Assembly (NCBI RefSeq): GCF_016722765.1
Contig: NZ_JAEQND010000001.1
Location: 517,501 to 581,500 of the forward strand
Origin: Ramlibacter alkalitolerans
GTDB lineage: Bacteria > Pseudomonadota > Gammaproteobacteria > Burkholderiales > Burkholderiaceae_C
Reading direction: 5' to 3'
Length of the DNA stretch: 64,000 bases
Shown here: in pieces, positions 56,908-64,000 of the stretch
Position numbering within the stretch: the stretch's first letter is position 1
Layout of the letters: every line of letters starts with the position of its first letter
Program-made: the position numbers and the translations under genes
The notes under the pieces: generated by a model
The model's input: the letters and a program-made list of their open reading frames with translations, nothing else
Database searches by the model: none
Told to the model about the DNA's origin: nothing

Positions 56908-58371
56908 ATGGCCGCCGCTTCCATGCGCACCGTGCGGCACCTGCGGCTGCGGGCCGGCAGCGAGACGGCCGTGCGCCGCATGCTGCCCGTGCTGGAGGAC
57001 GCGCTGCGCTGCGCCAGCATGGGCGACGAAGGCGGGCGGCTGCTGGTCGTGCGCCGGCTCGCGCTCGGGCGTCTGCCGCCGGACATCAGCGCGCAGGCGC
57101 TGTCACGGCACATCGAGCAGCGGGTGCAGGAGGCGGCGCGGCAGTGGGTGGACGCCGCCGATCCGGCAGCCGAATCGGCGGCGTGCGTGGCCTTTGCCGG
57201 CGCGCTGCAGGCGCGCGTGCAGCTCGCGCTGCGGCTGGTGCGCGGGCAGCCGTGCACGGCCTGGTACTGGCCGCGCGCGGTGGCGGAGTTCGAGCCGGCG
57301 GGGCAGGCGGGTGCGAATCTCTCGCGCATGGCCTGGACGATCGCGGCCTGGCCGGAAGCGCGGGTGGCGCTGCCGGCGTGGGCGACCGCGGTGGCCAGCG
57401 AGCCGGCGGGTGCCGCGCGGCTCGGGGCTTGCATGCCGGCCGACGAGGGCGAGGCGCTGGTGCGGCGCGCCGGCGTGTCGGTGGCGCGAGGAAGGGCGAT
57501 GGACGCAGCTGCGGAGCCGGCACCTTCCTGGTCGCCTGCACGGCCGCCGGAGGGAGGCGACGCTGCCACGCCGGAGTGGCTGCGGGCCTTGCGTGTCGCC
57601 GCGGGCCCGGCCTTGCCGGTAGCTAGCTCTCGCACGACTTCCGCCGTTGGCGTGCAGCACGAGCCCGGCGCGGCGGCACCGGTTCGCATCGACCACGATG
57701 CGCCGGTCGCCTTGCACGTTGCGCATGCTCCCACTCCGCGCGTCGAGGCTCAGCACCCGCAGGGGGAACGCTTCCTGCAAGCAGCCCCGACCCGGCCCGC
57801 TTGGTCCGGGAAGGACCCGTCGCCGAGCGCCCAGCTTGCGCAGCCCGTGTGGCCGGGCCCGGCGCGGCAGGAAGCCCTGTCGTCCACGGGCCCCGCCGCT
57901 ATCGCATCGCACGCCGTGCGCGGCGATCCCTTCCTCGCGCCCACCGCTTGCGGTGGCCTGCTGTTCCTGCTGGCGGTGGTGCAGCGCCTCGGCTTGCCGG
58001 ACCGCCTGCCCGGGCAGGAGAACGGCATCGCCGCCGGCATGCTCGGCATCGCCTTGCAGCGCCTGCGCGTGCCCGCCGACGATCCGGCTTGGCCGCTCGC
58101 CGCCACGTGCGGCAACCCGCGCGACGAAGCCGCCAGCCACGCCTGGCTCGCCGCGGCGCGCGCCTGGCTGCGCCATGCCGGTCGCATCGGCCTCGGGCCG
58201 CTGGTGCTGCGTCCGGCGCAGCTGGCCCTCACGGCCACGCATGCCGACGTGCATTTCGACCTGGCCCGCACCGACCTCAACGTGCGCCGGCTCGGCCTCG
58301 ATCTCGACCTCGGCTGGGTGCCCTGGTTCGGGCGGGTCGTGAACTTCCACTACGGGCGAGGCCCGGCATGA
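56908..58371 (+). CDS. conserved eCIS protein, possible tape-measure-type
   Basis: A 487-residue protein. The N-terminus, RHLRLRAGSETAVRRMLPVLEDALR then LLVVRRLALGRLPPDISAQ, resembles the start of CIS tape-measure-family proteins (Afp14-like). The middle (about 200-330) is Pro/Ala/Ser-rich and poorly ordered. The end has GLPDRLPGQENGIAAGMLG and LDLGWVPWFGRVVNFHYG, a closing motif recalled from other eCIS loci beside the ATPase. Length-determination would fit the disordered middle but is unproven. ATG at 56908 with GAGGGG upstream; MRTVRHL at 56923 is an alternative. Overlaps the ATPase gene. Confidence 0.65.
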   Translation: MAAASMRTVRHLRLRAGSETAVRRMLPVLEDALRCASMGDEGGRLLVVRRLALGRLPPDISAQALSRHIEQRVQEAARQWVDAADPAAESAACVAFAGALQARVQLALRLVRGQPCTAWYWPRAVAEFEPAGQAGANLSRMAWTIAAWPEARVALPAWATAVASEPAGAARLGACMPADEGEALVRRAGVSVARGRAMDAAAEPAPSWSPARPPEGGDAATPEWLRALRVAAGPALPVASSRTTSAVGVQHEPGAAAPVRIDHDAPVALHVAHAPTPRVEAQHPQGERFLQAAPTRPAWSGKDPSPSAQLAQPVWPGPARQEALSSTGPAAIASHAVRGDPFLAPTACGGLLFLLAVVQRLGLPDRLPGQENGIAAGMLGIALQRLRVPADDPAWPLAATCGNPRDEAASHAWLAAARAWLRHAGRIGLGPLVLRPAQLALTATHADVHFDLARTDLNVRRLGLDLDLGWVPWFGRVVNFHYGRGPA

Positions 58372-60302
58372 ACGCACCGCAGCCCACCGCCCTCCTGCAG
58401 GCCGCCCCCCTGCACGTCCTGGCACTCGCCGCCTTGCGCGACACGCGGCCCGATGCCGCATCGGGACCGGAAGCCGCGTGGCTGGATCAGGCGGTGCGAT
58501 CGCACACCCCATCCCCGGAAGGCCTGCAGCGCTGGCTGGCCGAGGCGCCCGCCCACGAGCAGTTGCTGCACGGGCTGGCCCGCGCACTGCGGCTCGGCAC
58601 CGCGGAGTTGCTGGGCGTGGCCTTGTGCATGGCGGTGGAGCTCGATCCCATGGTCGGCCGCGTGCTGGCCTGGCTGCAGGCGCCGGTCGCCGGCAGCCGG
58701 CCCACCGTGGGCCTGGTGCTCGCGGCGGCCGAGCGCCTCGGCGCCGACGACGGCCCCGCGCAGCTGCTGGAGGGGGCCGCATTCGAATGCGGGCTGCTGC
58801 AGTTCGAAGCCGACGAAGCGCGCCCGCATCCCCTGCCGGAGCGGACGCTGCTGGTGCCGCTGCCGCTGGTGCTCGCCCTGCGCGACGGCCGCTCGCGCTG
58901 GCCGGGCGTGCGCACGGGAGCCGGCAGTGCGACGCCGGTGCCCTCCCTCGCGCAAGCGGCACAGGCGCAGGCACGCGCGCTCGCGGCCGCACCCGGCACG
59001 CTCGCCGTCCGCAGCGGCGACGCCGGTGCGGCGCGCGCCGCCGCCGCCCTCGTGGCGCGCGCGTTCGGTCGCGAGCCCGCGTTCTTCGAGCAGGAGCCCG
59101 CGCCGGGCGCCGGCCTCTGGCTCACGCTGTGCGGCCTGCTGCCCGTGCTGTGCCTCGACCTCGGCCCCGGCGAGTCGCGCCGGCTGCGCCCGCTGCCGGC
59201 GTACCGCGGCCCGGTGCTGCTGGCGACTGGATGCGAAGGCAGCTTCGAACACGAGAGCCAGGCCGTGACGGCCTGGCGCGTTCCGCTGCCGCAGGCGCCC
59301 GAGCGCGCCCTGCTGTGGACCGCGATGCTGCAAGATCCCGCGCTGGCGCAGCGCCTGGGCCGCCAGTACCGCCACGACGCCGAGCGCATCGTGCAGCTCG
59401 GTCGCGCGGCCCGCTACCACGCCTCCCTGCACGGCGAAGCCGTCGCTGCGCATCATGTCGCCGAAGCGGCCCGCAGCACCGCGCCGGCGCGGCTGGGCAC
59501 CGTCGCCGAACTGCTGCCGGAGCCCATCGCGCAGGACGTGCTGATCGTGCCGCCGTCGCTGCGCCAGCACCTGCTCGCACTGCGCCACCGGTGCGAGGGC
59601 CGCGAGGGCCTGGCCGATGGCCTCGGCGCCTCGACCCGGGCCCGCTACCGGCCCGGCGTGCGGGCGCTGCTGGTCGGCCCTTCGGGCACGGGCAAGACGC
59701 TCGCCGCCGGCTGGCTCGCAACGCAGCTGGGCCTGCCCCTCTACCGCGTGGACCTCGCCGCCGTCTCCAGCAAGTACATCGGCGAGACCGAGAAGAACCT
59801 GGCGCAGCTCTTCGCCCGCGCCGAGCATGACGAGGTGGTGCTGCTGTTCGACGAGGCCGATGCGCTGTTCGGCAAGCGCACCGAGGTGCGCGAGTCGACC
59901 GACCGCTTCGCCAACGCGCAGACCAACTACCTGCTGGAACGCATCGAGTCCTTCGAGGGCATCGCCCTGCTGGCGAGCAACAGCCGCAGCCGCTTCGATT
60001 CCGCCTTCACGCGGCGGCTGGACGCGATCCTCGAATTCCCGCAGCCGGGCCCGCAGGAGCGGCGCGCGTTGTGGCTCGGCCACCTCGGCACGCAGCACGG
60101 CCTCGGCGACCACGAACTGAACCAGCTGGCGGGCAGCTGCGAGCTCGCCGGCGGCCACATCCGCAACATGGTGCTGGCCGCGGCGGCGCGGGCGCGCGCG
60201 GCGCAACGCGCAGTGGCCTACGAGGACGTGCTGCACGCGGTGGCGGCCGAATGCCGCAAGCTGGGCCGCCAGCCGCCCACGGGGCTGCCTGCGGAGGGCT
60301 GA
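58368..60302 (+). CDS. eCIS AAA+ ATPase, Afp15-like
   Basis: A 644-residue protein. A helical N-terminal region (about 1-400) with degenerate AAA-like features leads into a classical AAA+ domain (about 420-600): Walker A VGPSGTGKTLAAGWL, Walker B LLFDEADALFGKRTEV, sensor 1 LLASNSR and arginine finger FTRRLDAILEFP. Such an ATPase is present in nearly all eCIS operons and is needed for particle assembly or cargo loading; its exact step is not settled. The ATG overlaps the upstream stop, and the stop overlaps the effector start. Confidence 0.95.
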   Translation: MNAPQPTALLQAAPLHVLALAALRDTRPDAASGPEAAWLDQAVRSHTPSPEGLQRWLAEAPAHEQLLHGLARALRLGTAELLGVALCMAVELDPMVGRVLAWLQAPVAGSRPTVGLVLAAAERLGADDGPAQLLEGAAFECGLLQFEADEARPHPLPERTLLVPLPLVLALRDGRSRWPGVRTGAGSATPVPSLAQAAQAQARALAAAPGTLAVRSGDAGAARAAAALVARAFGREPAFFEQEPAPGAGLWLTLCGLLPVLCLDLGPGESRRLRPLPAYRGPVLLATGCEGSFEHESQAVTAWRVPLPQAPERALLWTAMLQDPALAQRLGRQYRHDAERIVQLGRAARYHASLHGEAVAAHHVAEAARSTAPARLGTVAELLPEPIAQDVLIVPPSLRQHLLALRHRCEGREGLADGLGASTRARYRPGVRALLVGPSGTGKTLAAGWLATQLGLPLYRVDLAAVSSKYIGETEKNLAQLFARAEHDEVVLLFDEADALFGKRTEVRESTDRFANAQTNYLLERIESFEGIALLASNSRSRFDSAFTRRLDAILEFPQPGPQERRALWLGHLGTQHGLGDHELNQLAGSCELAGGHIRNMVLAAAARARAAQRAVAYEDVLHAVAAECRKLGRQPPTGLPAEG

Positions 60303-63300
60303 TGGCCACCCGCCTTGCCGCTTCGATGTCGCCGCCGCGGACCACGGCGCGGCCCGCGCGTGCGCCGCCGCGCCGCCGGCCCTCGCCGCGCGACGCGGGC
60401 ATGCCGTCCGGCGCCGCGGGCGCGACCCCGCGCTACCTGATGGCACAGGCCGGCGCGGCCGGCGTGCATGCGGCGATCTCGATGCAGGCGGCGGGACTGG
60501 ATGCGCACGCCACGCCGGGAATCGACGTGGAGCAGGCCGTCGCGCGCAGCACCGAAGCCCTCGTGTGCCTGCCGGACGGCGCTGGCGAGGAAGCATTCGC
60601 CGACGAGAGCATGCTCGCCGAGGACCAGGAGGCAGACGGCGTGCCGCCCGAGGGCGAGGCGGAGCCGCCGCCCGGCGAGGAGGCGGGCGCTGGCGGCGGT
60701 GAGGGTGGCGAAGGCGAGGCCGAGGGCGCCCCCGGTGGCGCGCCCGGCCAGGCCGGGGCAGGCGCCGCTGGAGGCCGGGGCGCACGCGCCGGTGCCGCAG
60801 GCGGCGGCGAGGTGTCGCCCGACGACGTGGTCTCGTCCCTGGACCGCGACGGGCCGCAGGAAGCGCCGCCGCTGGACCTCTCGGAGCTGCAGGCGCTGGG
60901 CACCGGGGACCTGGCGCTGATCGACACCGAACTCGTCGAGCACCAGCGCTGGGCCGGCGCATTGGCGCACGTCGGCGCGGCCGAATCCGTGGACCGCGCG
61001 GCCTTCATCGCCGAACAGGCCGGCAGCGGCTTCCTCACGGGCGCGGCCTCCGGCTTCGGAATGGGCCTGGTGCTCGGGCTTGCGACCCGAGCCGTGCCCG
61101 TGCTCGGCCCGATCGCCGGCGGCGCGATGGCCTTGCACGGACTCGTGGAGGGCTGGGGCCAGACCACGGAAACGATCGGCCGCTTCGGCGAGGGCAGCGA
61201 CATCTACGAGACGCTGGCGAACTCCATCGATGCGATCTCCGCCATCATCACCGTCGTCTCCAGCATCCTGAACATCATCAACGGCATCGTCGGCGTGGTG
61301 CAGGCGGCGGCCCTGGTGATCGCCGCCGGCGCCACGGTGGCGGCCTTCTTCACCTTCGGGGCGACGGCGGGAATCGCCATCGCGGCGGGCGAGGTGGCGG
61401 TGACCTGCGAGGAGATCACCGTCGCGATCGGCGAGGTGACGATGGTGCTGGATGGCATCAACGCCGCGGTGCTGCAGCCGACGGTGCTGCTGTTCCGCGC
61501 CCTGCATGCGTTCACCACGCAGGCGGATCCGCGCGAAGTCGAGGCGGACGGCAGCCGGATTTCTGCCGCCGCCTCGCAGTCGGGCGGCGCGCTGGGCGGC
61601 TTCGTCGGCGCCCACCTGGCGAACGTCGGCGCGCCACGCCCGCACCAGCGCGAGCAGGAGATGCCGCCGCAAACGCACGAGACACCGCCGGCAAGCGAGC
61701 CGCCCGCGGTGCGCTTCGAGGAGCCCGCGGCGCCGCGAGCGGACAGCGGCGCGCCGGCCGAGCCCGTCACGCCTTCGCGCGCACCGACCGAATTGCCGGT
61801 CGGCCCCGACGGCATGCCGGAGATCCCCGGGCCGCCGCGCCTGCCCGAATTCGAGCCCTTGCCCGACTACGGCCCGGAGCTGCCGGCGTGGCAACCGGAG
61901 CCGAGTCCCTATGCGCCGACCGAGCGGCCGCCTTCGCTGCCGGAACCGGCGACCACACCGTCGCGCGCGCCGACCGAGCCGGCCACGACACCCTCGCGGG
62001 CACCGACCGAGCCGGCGCCCCGGCCCATGACCGACGAAGCCGTGGCGCCCGCAGCCGCGGCGCAGCCCCCCGAGCAACTGTCCTTTCCCGGCTTCGACAC
62101 GCCGCCGGCGCCGGCCGCGGCAGCCGCGCCCCCGGCGCCCGCTGCTGCGGGCGCGCCGGCCACCGGCGGGCGCCTGGAGCCCGTCACGCCGCCGCTGGAG
62201 TTGCACGGCTTCAGCGGCACGGAAGCCGTGCCGCAGGCGCTGGAGCACGGCGGCATCGGCACGTACAAGGTGGCGGTGGATGCTCCGCATCCCTTCGCGC
62301 TGGAGAGCAATCCGCCCGGTGCGCCCGGCGCCACGCGCGGCGGCGGTCGCATGCCGCAGACCGGGCGCGAAGCGGCCGGGGTGTACCTCGAACACGTGAG
62401 CCCCGCAGCGACGATGAACGAGGTGCTGCCGGGACACGAACTCCACGGGCCGCAAGGGCAGCGCCGCGGCGGCGCGGACACCAAGGAAGCGCTGACCATG
62501 AGCCTGCCGGAGCAGGTCAAGCCGCTGAAGGACGCCGCGGACGCGGCGCTGCTGGCCGAAGTGCGCGGACGCCGGCTGCAGGGCGAGAGCGTCTCGCCGG
62601 TGGAAGTCCAGTCCCGCAGCACGCAGATCCTGCAGGACGCGATCGCCGGCTCGGGCACGACGACCGTGCCGCCGGAACAGGTCGGCAAGATCTTCCTCGC
62701 CGAGACGGAGCAGTTCCAGAGCTCCCGCTACGGCAACCAGGAAGTCCGCCCCGGCGAACCATTGCCGCAGGGGCATCCGCTGCGCGACGCGCCGCAGTCC
62801 GAGATCGACGCGCACATCGACCGCCTGTTCGGCGGGCACACCGCGGAACCCGGCACGCAACTGCCGCTGCCCGGGTTCGAGCAGCTCGCCCCGCGGCCCG
62901 CCGCACCGGTGCCCGAGCAGCTCTCGCTGGGACTGCCGGAGATGGCGCCACCGGGGCAGATGGCGCTGCCCTTCCCCGAGCCGGGCGCGCCGCGGCCCAT
63001 GGCCGAACAGCGGGTGCCGACGCGCAGCACGCGCCAGCTCACGCCCGAGGAGTACAACGCCGCCGTCGATCGCCTGGTGGGCATGGGCGTGCCGCGCGAC
63101 CAGATCTCCCCTGGCGAAATGACCGCCTTCCACCCCGACGCGGCCGGCGGCGGCGGCCGCATCACCGTGGGGCCGGACCTCAATCCGCTGCCGCCGGAGC
63201 AAAGGCCCACCGGCCTGCGCAACCCCGCGAATGCCGCGGCCGGGCCGGAAGCCGTGCTGGCGCACGAGGCGATCGGCCACCGCGAAGCGGAAATCGCCGG

Positions 63301-64000
63301 CGAGGTGCGCGCCGATCCGTGGCACGAGGAGTTCCAGGCGAGCGCGCGCGCCGCGCTGCACGGCGACCTGCCGCCGGACCAACGTCAGATCCTGATGCAG
63401 GATGCCGCCGCGCGCCGGCGCTTCGCGCCCGACGACGACACGATCTACGTGTGGACCGGGCGTCCCGGCGTGCCGGAGGCACCGGGCGCCACGCCGGCCC
63501 GGCCACCGGAGCAGTTCCGTCCGCAGGACCAGTTGCCTTCGGTGATCGTCGATCCCTCGCTGCTGGCGCCGCAAGCCGGCGGGCCGCCGCGCCCCATGAC
63601 GGAACCTGCGGCGACCGGCCCGCAGGCGCAGCCAAGCGCGCAGCCCCAGGCGACGGCGCCGCGCCCGGCACCAGCGCCGGTGCCTTCGGGCGCTGCGCGC
63701 CCCACGGCGCCCGGCGCGCCGGGCTGGGGCATGCGCGCGCGGCAGGTCGGCGCCCTCTTCTTGCCGCAGGTGTTCGGCGGCGGCGGCGAGGCGCCGACGC
63801 CCGCGCAGCAGGAGGCGGCGCACCGGGCCCAGTTCACCGCCGACAACCAGCCGGCCACCGGCGTGGAGCGCGTGAGTCCCGAATACCAGCCCCCGCCCGG
63901 CACCCCCGAGCAGTTGGAGCAGATGAAGCAGGAGATCGCGAACCTGCTGGCCGACCGCGCCCGCGCCGAGCAGGAAGCGCAGCACCAATCCGAGCGCGTC
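60302..64000 (+). CDS. large candidate eCIS effector (3' end beyond window)
   Basis: At least 1233 residues, open to the window edge. It starts at an ATG sharing one base with the ATPase stop. Order: basic disordered start (1-50), acidic Gly/Glu-rich linker (100-165), two hydrophobic blocks (about 240-285 and 309-366) that could span or insert in a membrane, a Pro-rich linker with three SRAPTEP-type units (490-576), repeated Q-L-x-x-P-G-F-like motifs (591, 853, 873, 886), three PRPM(T/A) motifs, and a domain around 985-1045 with H988-EAIG-H993 and EEFQASARAAL. It has no signal peptide. Position after the ATPase and modular toxin-like build suggest cargo. The HEAIGH spacing is not the standard HExxH, so peptidase activity is not claimed. 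Confidence 0.7.
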   Translation, partial: MATRLAASMSPPRTTARPARAPPRRRPSPRDAGMPSGAAGATPRYLMAQAGAAGVHAAISMQAAGLDAHATPGIDVEQAVARSTEALVCLPDGAGEEAFADESMLAEDQEADGVPPEGEAEPPPGEEAGAGGGEGGEGEAEGAPGGAPGQAGAGAAGGRGARAGAAGGGEVSPDDVVSSLDRDGPQEAPPLDLSELQALGTGDLALIDTELVEHQRWAGALAHVGAAESVDRAAFIAEQAGSGFLTGAASGFGMGLVLGLATRAVPVLGPIAGGAMALHGLVEGWGQTTETIGRFGEGSDIYETLANSIDAISAIITVVSSILNIINGIVGVVQAAALVIAAGATVAAFFTFGATAGIAIAAGEVAVTCEEITVAIGEVTMVLDGINAAVLQPTVLLFRALHAFTTQADPREVEADGSRISAAASQSGGALGGFVGAHLANVGAPRPHQREQEMPPQTHETPPASEPPAVRFEEPAAPRADSGAPAEPVTPSRAPTELPVGPDGMPEIPGPPRLPEFEPLPDYGPELPAWQPEPSPYAPTERPPSLPEPATTPSRAPTEPATTPSRAPTEPAPRPMTDEAVAPAAAAQPPEQLSFPGFDTPPAPAAAAAPPAPAAAGAPATGGRLEPVTPPLELHGFSGTEAVPQALEHGGIGTYKVAVDAPHPFALESNPPGAPGATRGGGRMPQTGREAAGVYLEHVSPAATMNEVLPGHELHGPQGQRRGGADTKEALTMSLPEQVKPLKDAADAALLAEVRGRRLQGESVSPVEVQSRSTQILQDAIAGSGTTTVPPEQVGKIFLAETEQFQSSRYGNQEVRPGEPLPQGHPLRDAPQSEIDAHIDRLFGGHTAEPGTQLPLPGFEQLAPRPAAPVPEQLSLGLPEMAPPGQMALPFPEPGAPRPMAEQRVPTRSTRQLTPEEYNAAVDRLVGMGVPRDQISPGEMTAFHPDAAGGGGRITVGPDLNPLPPEQRPTGLRNPANAAAGPEAVLAHEAIGHREAEIAGEVRADPWHEEFQASARAALHGDLPPDQRQILMQDAAARRRFAPDDDTIYVWTGRPGVPEAPGATPARPPEQFRPQDQLPSVIVDPSLLAPQAGGPPRPMTEPAATGPQAQPSAQPQATAPRPAPAPVPSGAARPTAPGAPGWGMRARQVGALFLPQVFGGGGEAPTPAQQEAAHRAQFTADNQPATGVERVSPEYQPPPGTPEQLEQMKQEIANLLADRARAEQEAQHQSERV

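Noticed and set aside
32252-60302. Prophage or type VI secretion cluster
   Set aside because: There are no capsid, portal, terminase or integrase genes and no TssJLM or ClpV genes; DUF4255 cap, paired sheaths and tubes, and the Afp15-like ATPase are specific to eCIS.
60218-63988. 1256-codon open frame on the minus strand opposite the effector
   Set aside because: It is a GC-rich shadow: the plus frame starts in a one-base overlap with the ATPase gene, stays open to the edge and has sensible domain composition, while the minus frame gives low-complexity Arg/Gly/His-rich sequence without motifs.

Overview
The window is very GC-rich (around 70%), tightly packed and without tRNA, rRNA, insertion sequences or CRISPR. 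The [4Fe-4S]-type Fnr, the glutathione-dependent formaldehyde pathway, the high GC and the style of the intergenic repeats suggest a betaproteobacterium, probably of the order Burkholderiales (inference; no marker gene is present to prove it).

Left part (1-8633): the end of a ClpP-family protease gene, a DUF1439 lipoprotein, an orphan membrane histidine kinase, fghA-adhC (glutathione-dependent formaldehyde oxidation), an Fnr-type regulator with an Fnr-like box in front of it, an ADP-forming acyl-CoA synthetase, and a ribosome-hibernation-like protein. These are ordinary housekeeping or accessory genes.

Respiratory block (8750-23350): a GH15 glucan hydrolase gene overlaps the first gene of a complete alternative complex III (actABCDEF). 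This runs on without a break into a small membrane protein, an SCO copper chaperone, a caa3-type oxidase (ctaC-D-E-F order; subunit I is A2-type with YSHPAV) and an SDR. Almost every junction is a 4-bp or 1-bp stop/start overlap, so this looks like one operon of about 14 kb. It ends in two copies of an 83-87-bp palindromic repeat.

Oxidative metabolism block (23346-29662, minus strand plus a divergent MarR gene): a pyruvate-oxidase-like TPP enzyme, an enolase-superfamily dehydratase and a YdiJ-like FAD/Fe-S dehydrogenase form an operon. A divergent MarR regulator lies next to it. The pox/marR intergenic region carries a 20-bp palindromic element that is repeated with one mismatch in front of the GH15-ACIII-caa3 operon, which suggests one regulon linking quinone-reducing dehydrogenases to their terminal respiratory chain.

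Contractile injection system (29815 to the right edge): a peptidoglycan-binding/chitosanase-like hydrolase and an NtrC-class AAA+ regulator precede a long plus-strand operon encoding an extracellular contractile injection system (eCIS; Afp/PVC-like). It holds a winged-helix-like small protein, an Afp16/DUF4255 cap, two sheaths, two tubes, a CIS-tube/LysM-type protein without an obvious LysM, a DUF5908-like small protein, a spike split into gpD and gpV, a protein with a C-terminal membrane hairpin, gp25 and gpJ baseplate proteins, an Afp12-like gpI protein, two small Ig/PKD-like proteins, three proteins sharing an N-terminal module (one a 1651-residue giant with two lectin-like domains), a conserved CIS protein, an Afp15-like AAA+ ATPase, and a large candidate effector that runs off the window. 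The membrane hairpin, the shared N-terminal module, the giant lectin-like protein and the effector are the parts least like textbook eCIS and most worth following up.
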